Source of the DNA: Candidatus Fermentibacterota bacterium
GTDB taxonomy: Bacteria > Fermentibacterota > Fermentibacteria > Fermentibacterales > JCC-6
Assembly: GCA_030592645.1 (NCBI GenBank)
Contig: JAUVIR010000010.1
Coordinates: 1 to 58,689 of the forward strand
Length of the DNA stretch: 58,689 nt
Direction: 5' to 3'
Both the position numbers and the translations under genes were made by a program. Shown here one piece after another: positions 33,718 to 41,510 of the stretch. Under the pieces are notes generated by a model. The model did no database searches, was not told the DNA's origin, and worked only from the letters and a program-made list of their open reading frames with translations. Position 1 is the first letter of the stretch. The number at the start of each line of letters is the position of its first letter.

Positions 33718-34838
33718 TGGCATTTGCATATACACCGGGCCTGAGAGTCGCTGACTGCACATTGGTGCGCAAGGAAAGAAGACTGCCGCTTGCGGGTGAG
33801 ACACTCGTATCAATCGGTGATTCAGTCACCGCTGATACCATTGTTGCAAAGACGCATCTTCCGGGTAATGTGAAGATGCTCAATATCGCGAATGTAATGG
33901 GTCTTCCCCCCGGGGACATTCCCGAACTGCTTTTCGTTAAGGAAGGCGAGAGCATCGAGGAAAACCAGCCGCTCGGGCAGACGAAGGGATTTTTCGGGCT
34001 TTTCAAGAACACGGTGAGATCACCGCTTGAGGGTACGTTCGAAAGCTACAATAAAATTACCGGTCAGGCTGTTCTCCGCGAACCTCCCATCCCTGTTGCG
34101 ATAGACGCCTATCTTCTGGGGAGCGTTACTGAGGTGCTTGCAAACGAAGGTGTAGTAGTTGAAGCTTACGCGACTTTCGTTCAGGGTATCTTCGGTGTTG
34201 GCGGAGAAACCAGGGGAGAGCTCAAGGTACTTACAGACGGACCGGCAGATGAGCTTACAGAGGATCTTATCGATGAATCATGCAGAGGAAAAGTGCTGCT
34301 CGGCGGTTCATTCGTATCTTACACTACTCTTAACAAGGCTATAAAAACCGGGGTGAAAGCGATCATCGTCGGCGGCTTTGACGATAAAGACCTGAAAGAG
34401 TTCCTCGGATACGAGCTTGGAGTTGCCATAACCGGCCATGAGAAGAAGGGGATAACCCTTGTTCTGACGGAAGGTTTCGGAAGGATGACCATGGCCAGCG
34501 AGACTTTCAAACTGCTGAAATCCCGCGAAGGTCTGCTTGCAAGCGTGAACGGCGCCACACAGATAAGAGCCGGTGTCATGCGTCCTGAGGTTGTTATTCC
34601 GCTTGAGGGAACTGAAATGGAAAAGAGTTCAGGTAAGTCTGCAGGCGCTATGGATATAGGCTCTCCCGTGCGATGTATCCGGGCTCCCTACTTCGGAAAG
34701 CTCGGTTCTGTTGAAGCTCTTCCTGCCGAGTTGCAGGTTCTTGATTCCGAAGCTAAGGTAAGGGTTCTTGATGTAAAATTCGATAATGGAGAAATCGTTA
34801 CAGTTCCGCGGGCCAACGTGGAGCTTATAGAGGAATAA
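33717..34838 (+). CDS. predicted barrel-sandwich/KOW-type protein of the MutL-DUF6754 block
   Basis: I use the ATG at 33717 (GGAGGGAGG upstream, one-base overlap with mutL); the track start is 60 nt earlier. The 373-aa product is soluble. Residues about 15-45 and 75-125 look like barrel-sandwich or lipoyl-like hairpins (RLPLAGETLVSIGDSVTADTIVAKT, ENQPLGQTKGFFG, TVRSPLEGTFES), as seen in RnfC-type N-termini. A central alpha/beta part contains KVLLGGSFVSYTTLNKAIKTGVKAIIVGG. The C-terminus (GSPVRCIRAPYFGKLGSVEALP, VPRANVELIEE) resembles a KOW/SH3-like barrel. It has no cysteine cluster or catalytic motif that I recognise. Its fixed place between MutL and the membrane genes suggests a coupling subunit. 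Confidence 0.75.
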   Translation: MAFAYTPGLRVADCTLVRKERRLPLAGETLVSIGDSVTADTIVAKTHLPGNVKMLNIANVMGLPPGDIPELLFVKEGESIEENQPLGQTKGFFGLFKNTVRSPLEGTFESYNKITGQAVLREPPIPVAIDAYLLGSVTEVLANEGVVVEAYATFVQGIFGVGGETRGELKVLTDGPADELTEDLIDESCRGKVLLGGSFVSYTTLNKAIKTGVKAIIVGGFDDKDLKEFLGYELGVAITGHEKKGITLVLTEGFGRMTMASETFKLLKSREGLLASVNGATQIRAGVMRPEVVIPLEGTEMEKSSGKSAGAMDIGSPVRCIRAPYFGKLGSVEALPAELQVLDSEAKVRVLDVKFDNGEIVTVPRANVELIEE

Positions 34839-34873
34839 TATTGTACTTATCAAACTATTAGTGAAAGAAGGAT

Positions 34874-34902
34874 GTGCCCTGGTATCGACCGGGGCACTTT
34901 CT
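34874..34902 (+). terminator. intrinsic terminator or attenuator inside the MutL-DUF6754 block
   Basis: GTGCCCTGGT and its complement ACCGGGGCAC form a 10-bp stem (one G-T pair) around the loop ATCG, followed by TTTCTT. It lies in the 85-nt gap between the soluble subunit gene and the membrane genes. It could lower expression of the membrane part relative to the ATPase part. Confidence 0.6.
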
Positions 34903-34923
34903 TATCACAGGTAAGGAGGGAGT

Positions 34924-36126
34924 ATGAAGAACCTTTCGGCCTTTATGATTTTCCTGCTGTTATCCGCAGCCGGTACAGCCCTGGCCGATAATGCAGACCC
35001 GCCCGAAAGTGTCGTAACAGAGGCTGCGGAGGAACTGGAAGTTATCAGTGCAGTTGATCTCGAGGCTTCGGATACGCCGGAGGATGCTGGCGGTTCAGTC
35101 AATCTGACATGGCAGATGGAGACCGTTGGTTCCGACCCCGATTCACTCGGGGTCATAAGGAGCGGTCCCGAAGGAGAAGAGCTTATTACCACTCTGCCAG
35201 AGGGAACAGTCATGTACATCGATCAAACGGTGGACAACGGTACTGAATACAGCTACTGGATAGTATCCTATTCCGGAGGTTACGTTCAGGCCAGTTCGGA
35301 AGTTGCTGCAGCAATACCTTCCGCCCAGTGGATATACAGGGGCCGCATCGGTATGCTGATCATTCTCTCCCTGATGGCCGGCGTTATCATTTACTTTATC
35401 GAAAGCGGTAAGAAGGGTAAGGAACTCTTCATTCGCGAAATCGCCGGACTCGCGGCGGTTGATGATGCGGTTGGACGGGCAACCGAAATGGGGAAACCCG
35501 TACTTTACATACCGGGCATTATGGACATGGATGACATCCAGACCATAGCCAGTATGGTGATACTTGGAAGAGTCGCGAGGAAAACAGCCGAGTACGGTTC
35601 TTCTCTTCTTGTTCCCACATGCCGGAGTGTTGTCATGAGTGTTGCCCAGGAAGTGGTAAAGGAGGGATACATCCAGGTTGGAAGGCCGGACGCATATAAT
35701 AAGGAAAACATACAGTACCTTACCGATGATCAATTCGGATATGCGGCTGGAGTGGACGGTATAATGGTCCGGGAGAAGCCCGCGGCAATATTCCTTCTTG
35801 GTACATTCTACGCTGAGAGCCTTATCCTTGCTGAAACAGGCAGGAGTGTGGGTGCCATACAGATCGCAGGAACGGCAATGCCGAGTCAGATACCGTTCTT
35901 TGTAGCTGCCTGCGATTATACATTGATCGGTGAAGAGCTGTTCGCAGCCAGCGCCTACCTGTCCCGGGAGCCAAAGCTTCTCGGAAGCTTGAAAGGACAG
36001 GATGCGGCGAAGCTCTTCTTCATGATACTTATAGTAATCGGTGTTGTCTCTGCCACCATAGGAGATTTCTGGTCTCCGCTCAAGAGCGTCGCGGAATTTC
36101 TCCGCAGGCTCGTAACCGTGAATTAG
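34924..36126 (+). CDS. DUF6754-like membrane protein
   Basis: This 400-aa protein has a cleavable-looking signal (MKNLSAFMIFLLLSAAGTALA). An exported region of about 115 residues with a fibronectin/Ig-like feel (VNLTWQMETVGSDPDSLGVI, VDNGTEYSYWIVSYS) follows, then one membrane helix (about 141-160). A conserved cytoplasmic domain comes next: FIREIAGLAAVDDAVGRATEMGKPVLYIPGIMDMDDIQTIASM, LLVPTCRSVVMSVAQEV, DDQFGYAAGVDGIMVREKPAAIFLLGTFYAESLILAETG. A last helix lies near 362-380. I recognise the cytoplasmic part as the uncharacterised DUF6754 type, from memory of the family pattern. AAGGAGG precedes the ATG. The downstream gene starts 9 nt later. Confidence 0.75.
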   Translation: MKNLSAFMIFLLLSAAGTALADNADPPESVVTEAAEELEVISAVDLEASDTPEDAGGSVNLTWQMETVGSDPDSLGVIRSGPEGEELITTLPEGTVMYIDQTVDNGTEYSYWIVSYSGGYVQASSEVAAAIPSAQWIYRGRIGMLIILSLMAGVIIYFIESGKKGKELFIREIAGLAAVDDAVGRATEMGKPVLYIPGIMDMDDIQTIASMVILGRVARKTAEYGSSLLVPTCRSVVMSVAQEVVKEGYIQVGRPDAYNKENIQYLTDDQFGYAAGVDGIMVREKPAAIFLLGTFYAESLILAETGRSVGAIQIAGTAMPSQIPFFVAACDYTLIGEELFAASAYLSREPKLLGSLKGQDAAKLFFMILIVIGVVSATIGDFWSPLKSVAEFLRRLVTVN

Positions 36127-36135
36127 GAGGCTGGA

Positions 36136-36759
36136 ATGAGACTGGTAATACCGCTGGCGATAACATTTACCGCCGGCATGATCATGATCCTGAATTTCTT
36201 CGTACCTCATCAGCCTTTCAAGTTTCTAGGGGAGAACCTTCAGGAATGGTACATGATCGTCGCTTCCGGAGCTATCTTCCTTGGGGTTATGAACCTGATG
36301 CATGTTCATTCCAGAAAGATAAGACTGAAGCAGAAGAACTGGAAATACAGTCCTGTAACCATAATCGGTTTCCTGCTGATGCTTGTTACGGGATTGATTT
36401 ACGGAGTGGCGGAGAACATGCCGTTCGATTACCTTTTCATGAATATGGTCGCGCCTATGAGTGCTACGATGTTCAGCCTGCTTGCGTTCTTCGTGGCCTC
36501 TGCCGCTTTCAGAGCTTTCAGAGCATCCAACTGGAGGGCGACCCTTCTGCTTACATCGGCTTTTCTTGTCATGCTGGGTCAGGTTCCCATCGGAGCGATG
36601 ATCTGGGATAAAATACCCCTTGCCAAGGTCTGGCTTATGTCAATTCCCAATACGGCAGGACAGAGGGCTGTGATGATCGGTGCTGCCATGGGGGTTGTGT
36701 CCACCTCGCTCCGCATGATCTTCGGGATCGAGCGCAGCTGGCTGGGGGGTGCTGACTGA
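36136..36759 (+). CDS. six-helix membrane protein of the MutL-DUF6754 block
   Basis: This 207-aa protein has about six membrane helices: LVIPLAITFTAGMIMILNFF, WYMIVASGAIFLGVMNLMHV, a positively charged loop (SRKIRLKQKNWK), VTIIGFLLMLVTGLIYGVA, MSATMFSLLAFFVASAAFRAF, ATLLLTSAFLVMLGQV, and a C-terminal helix. The loop charges put the N-terminus outside or in shallow membrane and the loop after helix 2 in the cytoplasm. No transporter family motif is recognised. It starts 9 nt after the DUF6754 gene and shares its last base with the next start (TGATGG), so it is an obligate co-translated partner. Confidence 0.7.
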   Translation: MRLVIPLAITFTAGMIMILNFFVPHQPFKFLGENLQEWYMIVASGAIFLGVMNLMHVHSRKIRLKQKNWKYSPVTIIGFLLMLVTGLIYGVAENMPFDYLFMNMVAPMSATMFSLLAFFVASAAFRAFRASNWRATLLLTSAFLVMLGQVPIGAMIWDKIPLAKVWLMSIPNTAGQRAVMIGAAMGVVSTSLRMIFGIERSWLGGAD

Positions 36760-37598
36760 TGGCTGATTTTTACGAAAAACTGGGGAATCTCGATAGAAGG
36801 ATAATCTTCGTTCTTATCGCCCTTTCGGTGATGATCCCCATAATATTCAATATGGTTTTTCCCAATCCCGTGGGCGCCGAACCCAGCAGGGATATGTTCG
36901 ATTATGTAGATGCCCTGCCGGAAGGCTCGAATGTGCTTCTAAGTTTCGATTACGATCCTTCAACGATGCCTGAGCTTCAGCCCATGGCAGAAGCGATTGT
37001 ACTGCATCTTTTTAAGAAGAACATAAATATCGTTGGTATGGCTCTCTGGCCGCAGGGTGCCAGCCTTGGACAGGATGCCATGTCAAGTATGGCGGACAGC
37101 CTTGGAAAGGTTCAGTTCGAAGACTGGGTAAACCTGGGTTACAAAACCGGAGGCGGTGTGATGATAGTCCGTCTCGGTTCCAGCATGAGCGCTGTTTTCC
37201 CGACTGACAGAGACAACGTCCCCTGGTCTGAGATCCCGATGCTGAGGAGCATCACCAATCTTGAAAGCTTCTCGCTCATAATTTCGCTGTCCGCCGGCGA
37301 CCCCGGTATCATCCAATGGGTCATGATGGCGGGTGACAGGTTCGGGGTCCCGATAGGAGGCGGCTGTACTGCTGTCAGCGCGCCGACATTGTATACCTAT
37401 CTTCAGACAGGTCAGATGGTGGGGCTTCTCGGCGGTCTCAAAGGAGCAGCCGACTACGAAACTCTTATCGGTATTGTGGGCGGACAGGCTGTCAGGGGGA
37501 TGGCTCCGCAGTCGATAGCCCATGTTGTAATAATGCTGTTCATAATAATAGGTAATGTTGCATACTTCTTGCAGAGGAAGAAAGGAGGGGTGAAATGA
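36759..37598 (+). CDS. membrane-anchored protein with alpha/beta domain, MutL-DUF6754 block
   Basis: This 279-aa protein has a helix near residues 15-33 (IIFVLIALSVMIPIIFNMVF) and a second near the C-terminus (HVVIMLFIIIGNVAYFL). Between them is a roughly 210-residue domain that looks alpha/beta: DALPEGSNVLLSFDYDPSTMPE, AIVLHLFKKNINIVGMALWPQG, NLESFSLIISLSAGDPGIIQW and GVPIGGGCTAVSAPTLYTYL. The small-residue GGG and GG-turns could be ligand-binding loops. No family is recognised. It overlaps both neighbours (one base upstream, four bases downstream), so it is integral to the unit. Confidence 0.7.
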   Translation: MADFYEKLGNLDRRIIFVLIALSVMIPIIFNMVFPNPVGAEPSRDMFDYVDALPEGSNVLLSFDYDPSTMPELQPMAEAIVLHLFKKNINIVGMALWPQGASLGQDAMSSMADSLGKVQFEDWVNLGYKTGGGVMIVRLGSSMSAVFPTDRDNVPWSEIPMLRSITNLESFSLIISLSAGDPGIIQWVMMAGDRFGVPIGGGCTAVSAPTLYTYLQTGQMVGLLGGLKGAADYETLIGIVGGQAVRGMAPQSIAHVVIMLFIIIGNVAYFLQRKKGGVK

Positions 37599-38248
37599 AT
37601 TGGGAAATACTTGGTATCTGGCTTGGAGCCATAGTAACGCTATGTCTTTACAGCTTCCTCTACCGCGATAACCCCTTCTACAAATTCGTGGAACATCTCT
37701 TTGTCGGCATGAGCGCCGGTTACTGGGTCATCTACAATATAGAGAACGTTCTAATACCCAACTGGTGGCAGAATATGTTCCCACCAGAAGGCGGATTCAA
37801 CGGGATCTGGATAATCCCAGGTGTATTCGCTCTTTTCATGATCGCGCGGATACTTCCGAAAACAGCTAGTCTTTCCAGGCTTTCTCTGGGAATGATTGTC
37901 GGCGTGGGAGCCGGACTGAACATGGTCAGCTTCTTCCAGACAAATGCACTGGCTCAGGTGAAGGGGACCATATTCTCTTTAGCCTCGGGCGGTGTGTGGA
38001 GCATTTTCAGCAGCCTGGTGCTGGTTGTCGGGGTTGTGAGCGGTCTGGTTTACTTCTTCTTCTCAAAGGCACATACCGGTGTGGTGGGAAGGACCGCTAA
38101 TGTTGGAATAACTATACTGATGGTCGCGTTCGGAGCCAGTTTCGGGTACACTATTATGGCACGCCTGAGTTTGCTCATCGGAAGATTCCAGTTCCTGCTT
38201 GAAGACTGGCTTCCGACAATTCCGCGCTTGCTGGGATTGGGCGGCTGA
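37595..38248 (+). CDS. multi-helix membrane protein closing the MutL-DUF6754 block
   Basis: This 217-aa protein has about six membrane helices, including ILGIWLGAIVTLCLYSFLY, FVGMSAGYWVIYNIENVLI, IWIIPGVFALFMIARIL, LSLGMIVGVGAGLNMVSFF, WSIFSSLVLVVGVVSGLVYFFF and VGITILMVAFGASFGYTI. An aromatic-rich segment (PNWWQNMFPPEGG) probably lies at the membrane surface. The glycine-rich helices resemble small transport or ion-translocating subunits, but no family motif is seen. It starts in a 4-nt overlap (ATGA) with the previous gene. It is followed by a MITE-like element and the TonB receptor leader. Confidence 0.7.
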   Translation: MNWEILGIWLGAIVTLCLYSFLYRDNPFYKFVEHLFVGMSAGYWVIYNIENVLIPNWWQNMFPPEGGFNGIWIIPGVFALFMIARILPKTASLSRLSLGMIVGVGAGLNMVSFFQTNALAQVKGTIFSLASGGVWSIFSSLVLVVGVVSGLVYFFFSKAHTGVVGRTANVGITILMVAFGASFGYTIMARLSLLIGRFQFLLEDWLPTIPRLLGLGG

Positions 38249-38257
38249 AATCTGTCG

Positions 38258-38422
38258 TAGGAGGTTGTCCGACAATGGGCATTGAGCAGAAGAGCCTCAT
38301 AGCTGAGATAGAATGGTTTCAGATTTGAGGAGAATACTGGATGTATTTGACGATAATATGTGAGCATTATAGCCAGATATGTGGTTTCTTATGCCGATGC
38401 TGCATTATCGGACAGCCTCCTA
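38258..38422. repeat. MITE-like element with 20-bp imperfect inverted repeats
   Basis: TAGGAGGTTGTCCGACAATG at the left and the reverse complement of CATTATCGGACAGCCTCCTA at the right agree at 18 of 20 positions. Weaker symmetry continues inward for about 18 bp. Both outer ends are TA, which would fit a TA target duplication of the IS630/mariner type. There is no ORF inside. It could also fold as one long RNA hairpin. Confidence 0.5.
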
Positions 38423-38637
38423 GATCGGCTTGACGGGGCGCAAAGCCGGTCTTATGCTTTATTCAGATGGTATGTAACTCACTGAGGAGGTGTATTCTCA
38501 GAACTGTTCTAAGCTGTAATAAATAGCGTAACACCAAAGGTTTGCACAGCTTTTGAAAAAGTAAGAAGGAGGTGTCTCGAAATTGCTTTTTCACAGCTGA
38601 AGAATATTTTATCCGCATCATAGGTTGCGGACAGAAG

Positions 38638-38644
38638 AAAGGAG
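38638..38644 (+). promoter_or_regulatory. ribosome binding site that sets the TonB receptor start
   Basis: AAAGGAG lies 8 nt before the GTG at 38653, and the signal peptide begins exactly there. The track start at 38572 would place 27 non-signal residues in front. Confidence 0.65.
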
Positions 38645-38652
38645 CTACAGCG

Positions 38653-41442
38653 GTGCGTAGAAAAGCAATGATAATGTCTTTTGCACTTGTGCTGTTCGTG
38701 GCTCTGTCAGTAACGGCAGGCACCACTGGAAAAATTGCCGGAAGGGTAACCGACATTTCAGGTAACCCACTGATAGGTGCCACCGTTATGGTCGTGGGAA
38801 CTTCCTACGGCGCAATGACGGATGCTAACGGAGAGTATTTCATTATCAACCTTCAGCCCGGTATTTACACTATATCGGCAAGTATGATTGGTATGAGTGA
38901 GAAGATAGCAGATGGACTAGCGGTCGTAGCCGACCAGACTTCTCCAATGAACTTTTCCCTTGATCCCGCTACTGTCGGAATAACATATATGACGGTATCT
39001 GACTCAAGAGGAATGATCGAGATGGGCGCCACAGAGACCTTTCATGTGATTGGGCGCGAAGAGATCAAAACCATGCCGGTTGCGGGTATTGCCGATGTGG
39101 TAAACCGTCAGGCAGGAGCCACTGACCGTGGAGGCCTTCACATGAGGGGCGGTCGCTCCGGTGAGGTCACCTATATGGTTGATGGTGTTGCCCAGATGGA
39201 TCCTACTTTTAACACATTCACCAGCAACATTCCCCTGTCCGGTGTGGCTGAAACCTCCATAATAAGTGGTGGCTTCGGGGCCGAATATGGTAATGCACAG
39301 TCCGGTGTTGTAAACATCATTACGCGCGAAGGCGGGCGCGATTACACCGGTTCTGTAAGCTGGAACGGTAACGACTGGCAGAAGCTTGGTATGGTCAGTG
39401 ACTGGACCTGGGGTGGAACATCCATAGATGACCCTCTGGAATGGAGATGGAGTAACATATCACCATTCTCAGAAGCCAGAACGAATCTTGAAGCTACAGT
39501 TGGAGGTCCCGAGCCCTTCACATCATACCTTCTTCCCGCAATAGGGCTGGATATTCCTGGAGATATGAGAGTATTCTTCTCCGGGGAGTTCCTCGAGACC
39601 GGTGGAGGAATGGATGGAAGGTATGGTTACGGTTTTGATGACTGGCAAACCCAGTGGACCGGTAACCTGAAACTGACATACAAACCTAACCCCAAGACCA
39701 AGATCAACCTTACAGGTTTCTTTATGGACAACACTTTCGGTTACGGAATCGGCAACTGGAGTGCGTATGAAAGCCGTTGGGCTTGGCACCTGTATGAATT
39801 GCCTTATATCGATGAAGATACGCTCTCCGAAACTTACGGAGACACTCTCTCCTGGGGAGAGGACATCCTATGGGGGTGCCCCACATTCTTCAGACAGAAC
39901 TACAGTGTTGGCGCAAGTGTCACCCAGACTCTGAGTGGTGCCACTTTCATGGAGATAAGGCTTAACCAGTTCGAGGCTGCCAGGGATTACAGAATCTATA
40001 ATGATCCCAGTGATACCCTCAACACCACCGAATTTTACGGAGAGGATTTCAGCTGGGAAGACTGGCAGAGTGTTACTCCAACTAGAATTATTGATTTCGA
40101 CGGATTCTACAGAGGCGGAAGAAACCGTTCCGTCTGGGGGGAAAGAAGAAGTACAACTTCTACTTTCAGAACCGACATAACAAGCCAGATTAGCCAGCAA
40201 CATCAATTGAAAGCCGGTTTTGAAGCCCAGTACTTCGATGTATTTGACTACTCTGTTGACCTGGCCTCGGGAGGGAATATCTATGCCCAAAGGTATCATA
40301 TATTCCCTAATTCCGGAGCCGCCTACATCCAGGACAAAATGGAATACAGGGGAATGATAGTCAATGCCGGTCTCCGGTTCGACTACTTTAACTCGAACTT
40401 CGATGACTACCCCGCTGATCTTACCGATCCTATCAATTCGGGAGTAGCTCCTGGAGAACCTGGCTATATTAAAAATCCTATAAGCGTTCCCATCAAATAC
40501 CACCTGAGTCCCAGAATTGGATTCTCTCATCCGATTACCGAACGCGATGTACTGCATTTTACTTATGGTCACTACTTCCAGACGCCACAGTTCGATAGAA
40601 TGTATGGTGGTGCGGATTACAACCTTTCCGGTGCGTATCCTCAGGTAGGAAATCCTGACCTCTCAGCTGAGGAAACGATTTCCTACGAGGTTGGTGTGAA
40701 GCATATGTTCGATGATGTCACAATGATAGATGTCACCGGTTACTACAAAGACATCACAGGCCTTCTGGATATGCAGAAAAACTATTATACAGCGCTTGAA
40801 TCTTACGACCTCTTCATCAATGGTGATTACGGAAACGTAAGAGGAGCCGAGTTCAATTTCATCAGACGTCCCAGTGATTTCTGGTCAGGCAGCATCAACT
40901 ACACGTATTCAGTCGCAATGGGAAAAAGTTCCAACTCAACTCAGAACTACACCTATGCATGGGCTAACTGGATCGTTCCCAAGGTTGAATCTCCTCTTGA
41001 CTGGGATGAGAGACATCGTGTAAATGTGGAATTCGATTTCCGCATTCCCAGGGGTGAAGGACCAAGACTTGGTGACACTCCTTTCCTTGAAGGATTCGGT
41101 GCTCATGTTTCCTGGACGTATGGAAGCGGATTCCCGTACAGCTCAGCCAATCAGGGAACCGCGCAGCCTGTTATCAACAATAGTAGATATCCCTGGACGA
41201 TGATGACAACCCTGAAGGTCAACAAAACTTTCTGGGTAGGTCCTGTAATCCTTGATGCCTACTGCCAGGTTAATAACCTCTTCAACAGGCAGAATATTGA
41301 TACCATCATAGATGCGGGCTGGTACGACGCAGACCAGGACGGTAACGGAGAGCCAGATAATGATCCAACTGGTCAGTATAGCAATCCGTACGTATTCAGC
41401 AGACCCCGTATGATCAGGTTTGGTCTTGGATTTGAATGGTAA
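38653..41442 (+). CDS. TonB-dependent outer-membrane receptor with CarboxypepD-like N-terminal domain
   Basis: From the GTG at 38653 the protein is about 929 aa with a signal peptide (KAMIMSFALVLFVALSVTAG). A carboxypeptidase-regulatory-like domain follows (GKIAGRVTDISGNPLIGATV, ANGEYFIINLQPGIYTISAS). Then comes a plug (ETFHVIGREEIKTMP, VNRQAGATDRGGLHMRGGRSGEVTYMVDGV, SIISGGFGAEYGNAQSGVVNIITREG) and a long beta-barrel ending in an aromatic C-terminus (RMIRFGLGFEW), as required for barrel assembly. Such receptors import large or scarce ligands using the proton gradient via TonB. The ligand is unknown; no SusD-type partner is present. The genes for ExbB, two ExbDs and TonB follow directly, so the locus is self-sufficient. 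Confidence 0.93.
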   Translation: MRRKAMIMSFALVLFVALSVTAGTTGKIAGRVTDISGNPLIGATVMVVGTSYGAMTDANGEYFIINLQPGIYTISASMIGMSEKIADGLAVVADQTSPMNFSLDPATVGITYMTVSDSRGMIEMGATETFHVIGREEIKTMPVAGIADVVNRQAGATDRGGLHMRGGRSGEVTYMVDGVAQMDPTFNTFTSNIPLSGVAETSIISGGFGAEYGNAQSGVVNIITREGGRDYTGSVSWNGNDWQKLGMVSDWTWGGTSIDDPLEWRWSNISPFSEARTNLEATVGGPEPFTSYLLPAIGLDIPGDMRVFFSGEFLETGGGMDGRYGYGFDDWQTQWTGNLKLTYKPNPKTKINLTGFFMDNTFGYGIGNWSAYESRWAWHLYELPYIDEDTLSETYGDTLSWGEDILWGCPTFFRQNYSVGASVTQTLSGATFMEIRLNQFEAARDYRIYNDPSDTLNTTEFYGEDFSWEDWQSVTPTRIIDFDGFYRGGRNRSVWGERRSTTSTFRTDITSQISQQHQLKAGFEAQYFDVFDYSVDLASGGNIYAQRYHIFPNSGAAYIQDKMEYRGMIVNAGLRFDYFNSNFDDYPADLTDPINSGVAPGEPGYIKNPISVPIKYHLSPRIGFSHPITERDVLHFTYGHYFQTPQFDRMYGGADYNLSGAYPQVGNPDLSAEETISYEVGVKHMFDDVTMIDVTGYYKDITGLLDMQKNYYTALESYDLFINGDYGNVRGAEFNFIRRPSDFWSGSINYTYSVAMGKSSNSTQNYTYAWANWIVPKVESPLDWDERHRVNVEFDFRIPRGEGPRLGDTPFLEGFGAHVSWTYGSGFPYSSANQGTAQPVINNSRYPWTMMTTLKVNKTFWVGPVILDAYCQVNNLFNRQNIDTIIDAGWYDADQDGNGEPDNDPTGQYSNPYVFSRPRMIRFGLGFEW

Positions 41443-41457
41443 ACTGAATTCTTCCGC

Positions 41458-41485
41458 TCAGCAGCGGTTGCATAACCGCTGCTGA
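41458..41485 (+). other. strong intercistronic stem-loop without T-run
   Basis: TCAGCAGCGGTT and AACCGCTGCTGA form a perfect 12-bp stem around the loop GCAT, between the receptor and exbB. It is followed by ACCAAAGAAG and not by a T-tract, so it is more likely an mRNA-stabilising or processing hairpin than a full terminator. Confidence 0.6.
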
Positions 41486-41510
41486 ACCAAAGAAGAAGGA
41501 GTGATAATAG

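Larger units (their letters stand above)
38249..38652. other. 404-bp intergenic region with MITE-like element and receptor leader
   Basis: No convincing ORF is present. The left part is a 165-bp inverted-repeat element (38258-38422). Next to it is a 9-bp stem (GATCGGCTT/AAGCCGGTC, 38423-38451). The last 200 bp hold AT-rich sequence, several AGGAGG runs and the untranslated leader of the TonB receptor. The track start at 38572 is not supported; the GTG at 38653 is. Confidence 0.6.

Noticed and set aside
35143-36210. 355-aa minus-strand ORF opposite the DUF6754-like gene
   Set aside because: It lies wholly antisense to a well-supported gene, is rich in Cys, His and Arg with no family pattern, and has no ribosome site; it is a shadow of plus-strand codon bias.
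38432-38451. GGGGCGCAAAGCC looks like part of a GEMM-I (cyclic di-GMP) riboswitch
   Set aside because: Only this short stretch fits. The required upstream GGGCAAACC half, tetraloop hairpin and second helix with receptor are not found. It is better explained as one side of a simple 9-bp hairpin.
39868-40572. 234-aa minus-strand ORF opposite the TonB receptor barrel
   Set aside because: It is antisense to the conserved receptor and has no recognisable product.
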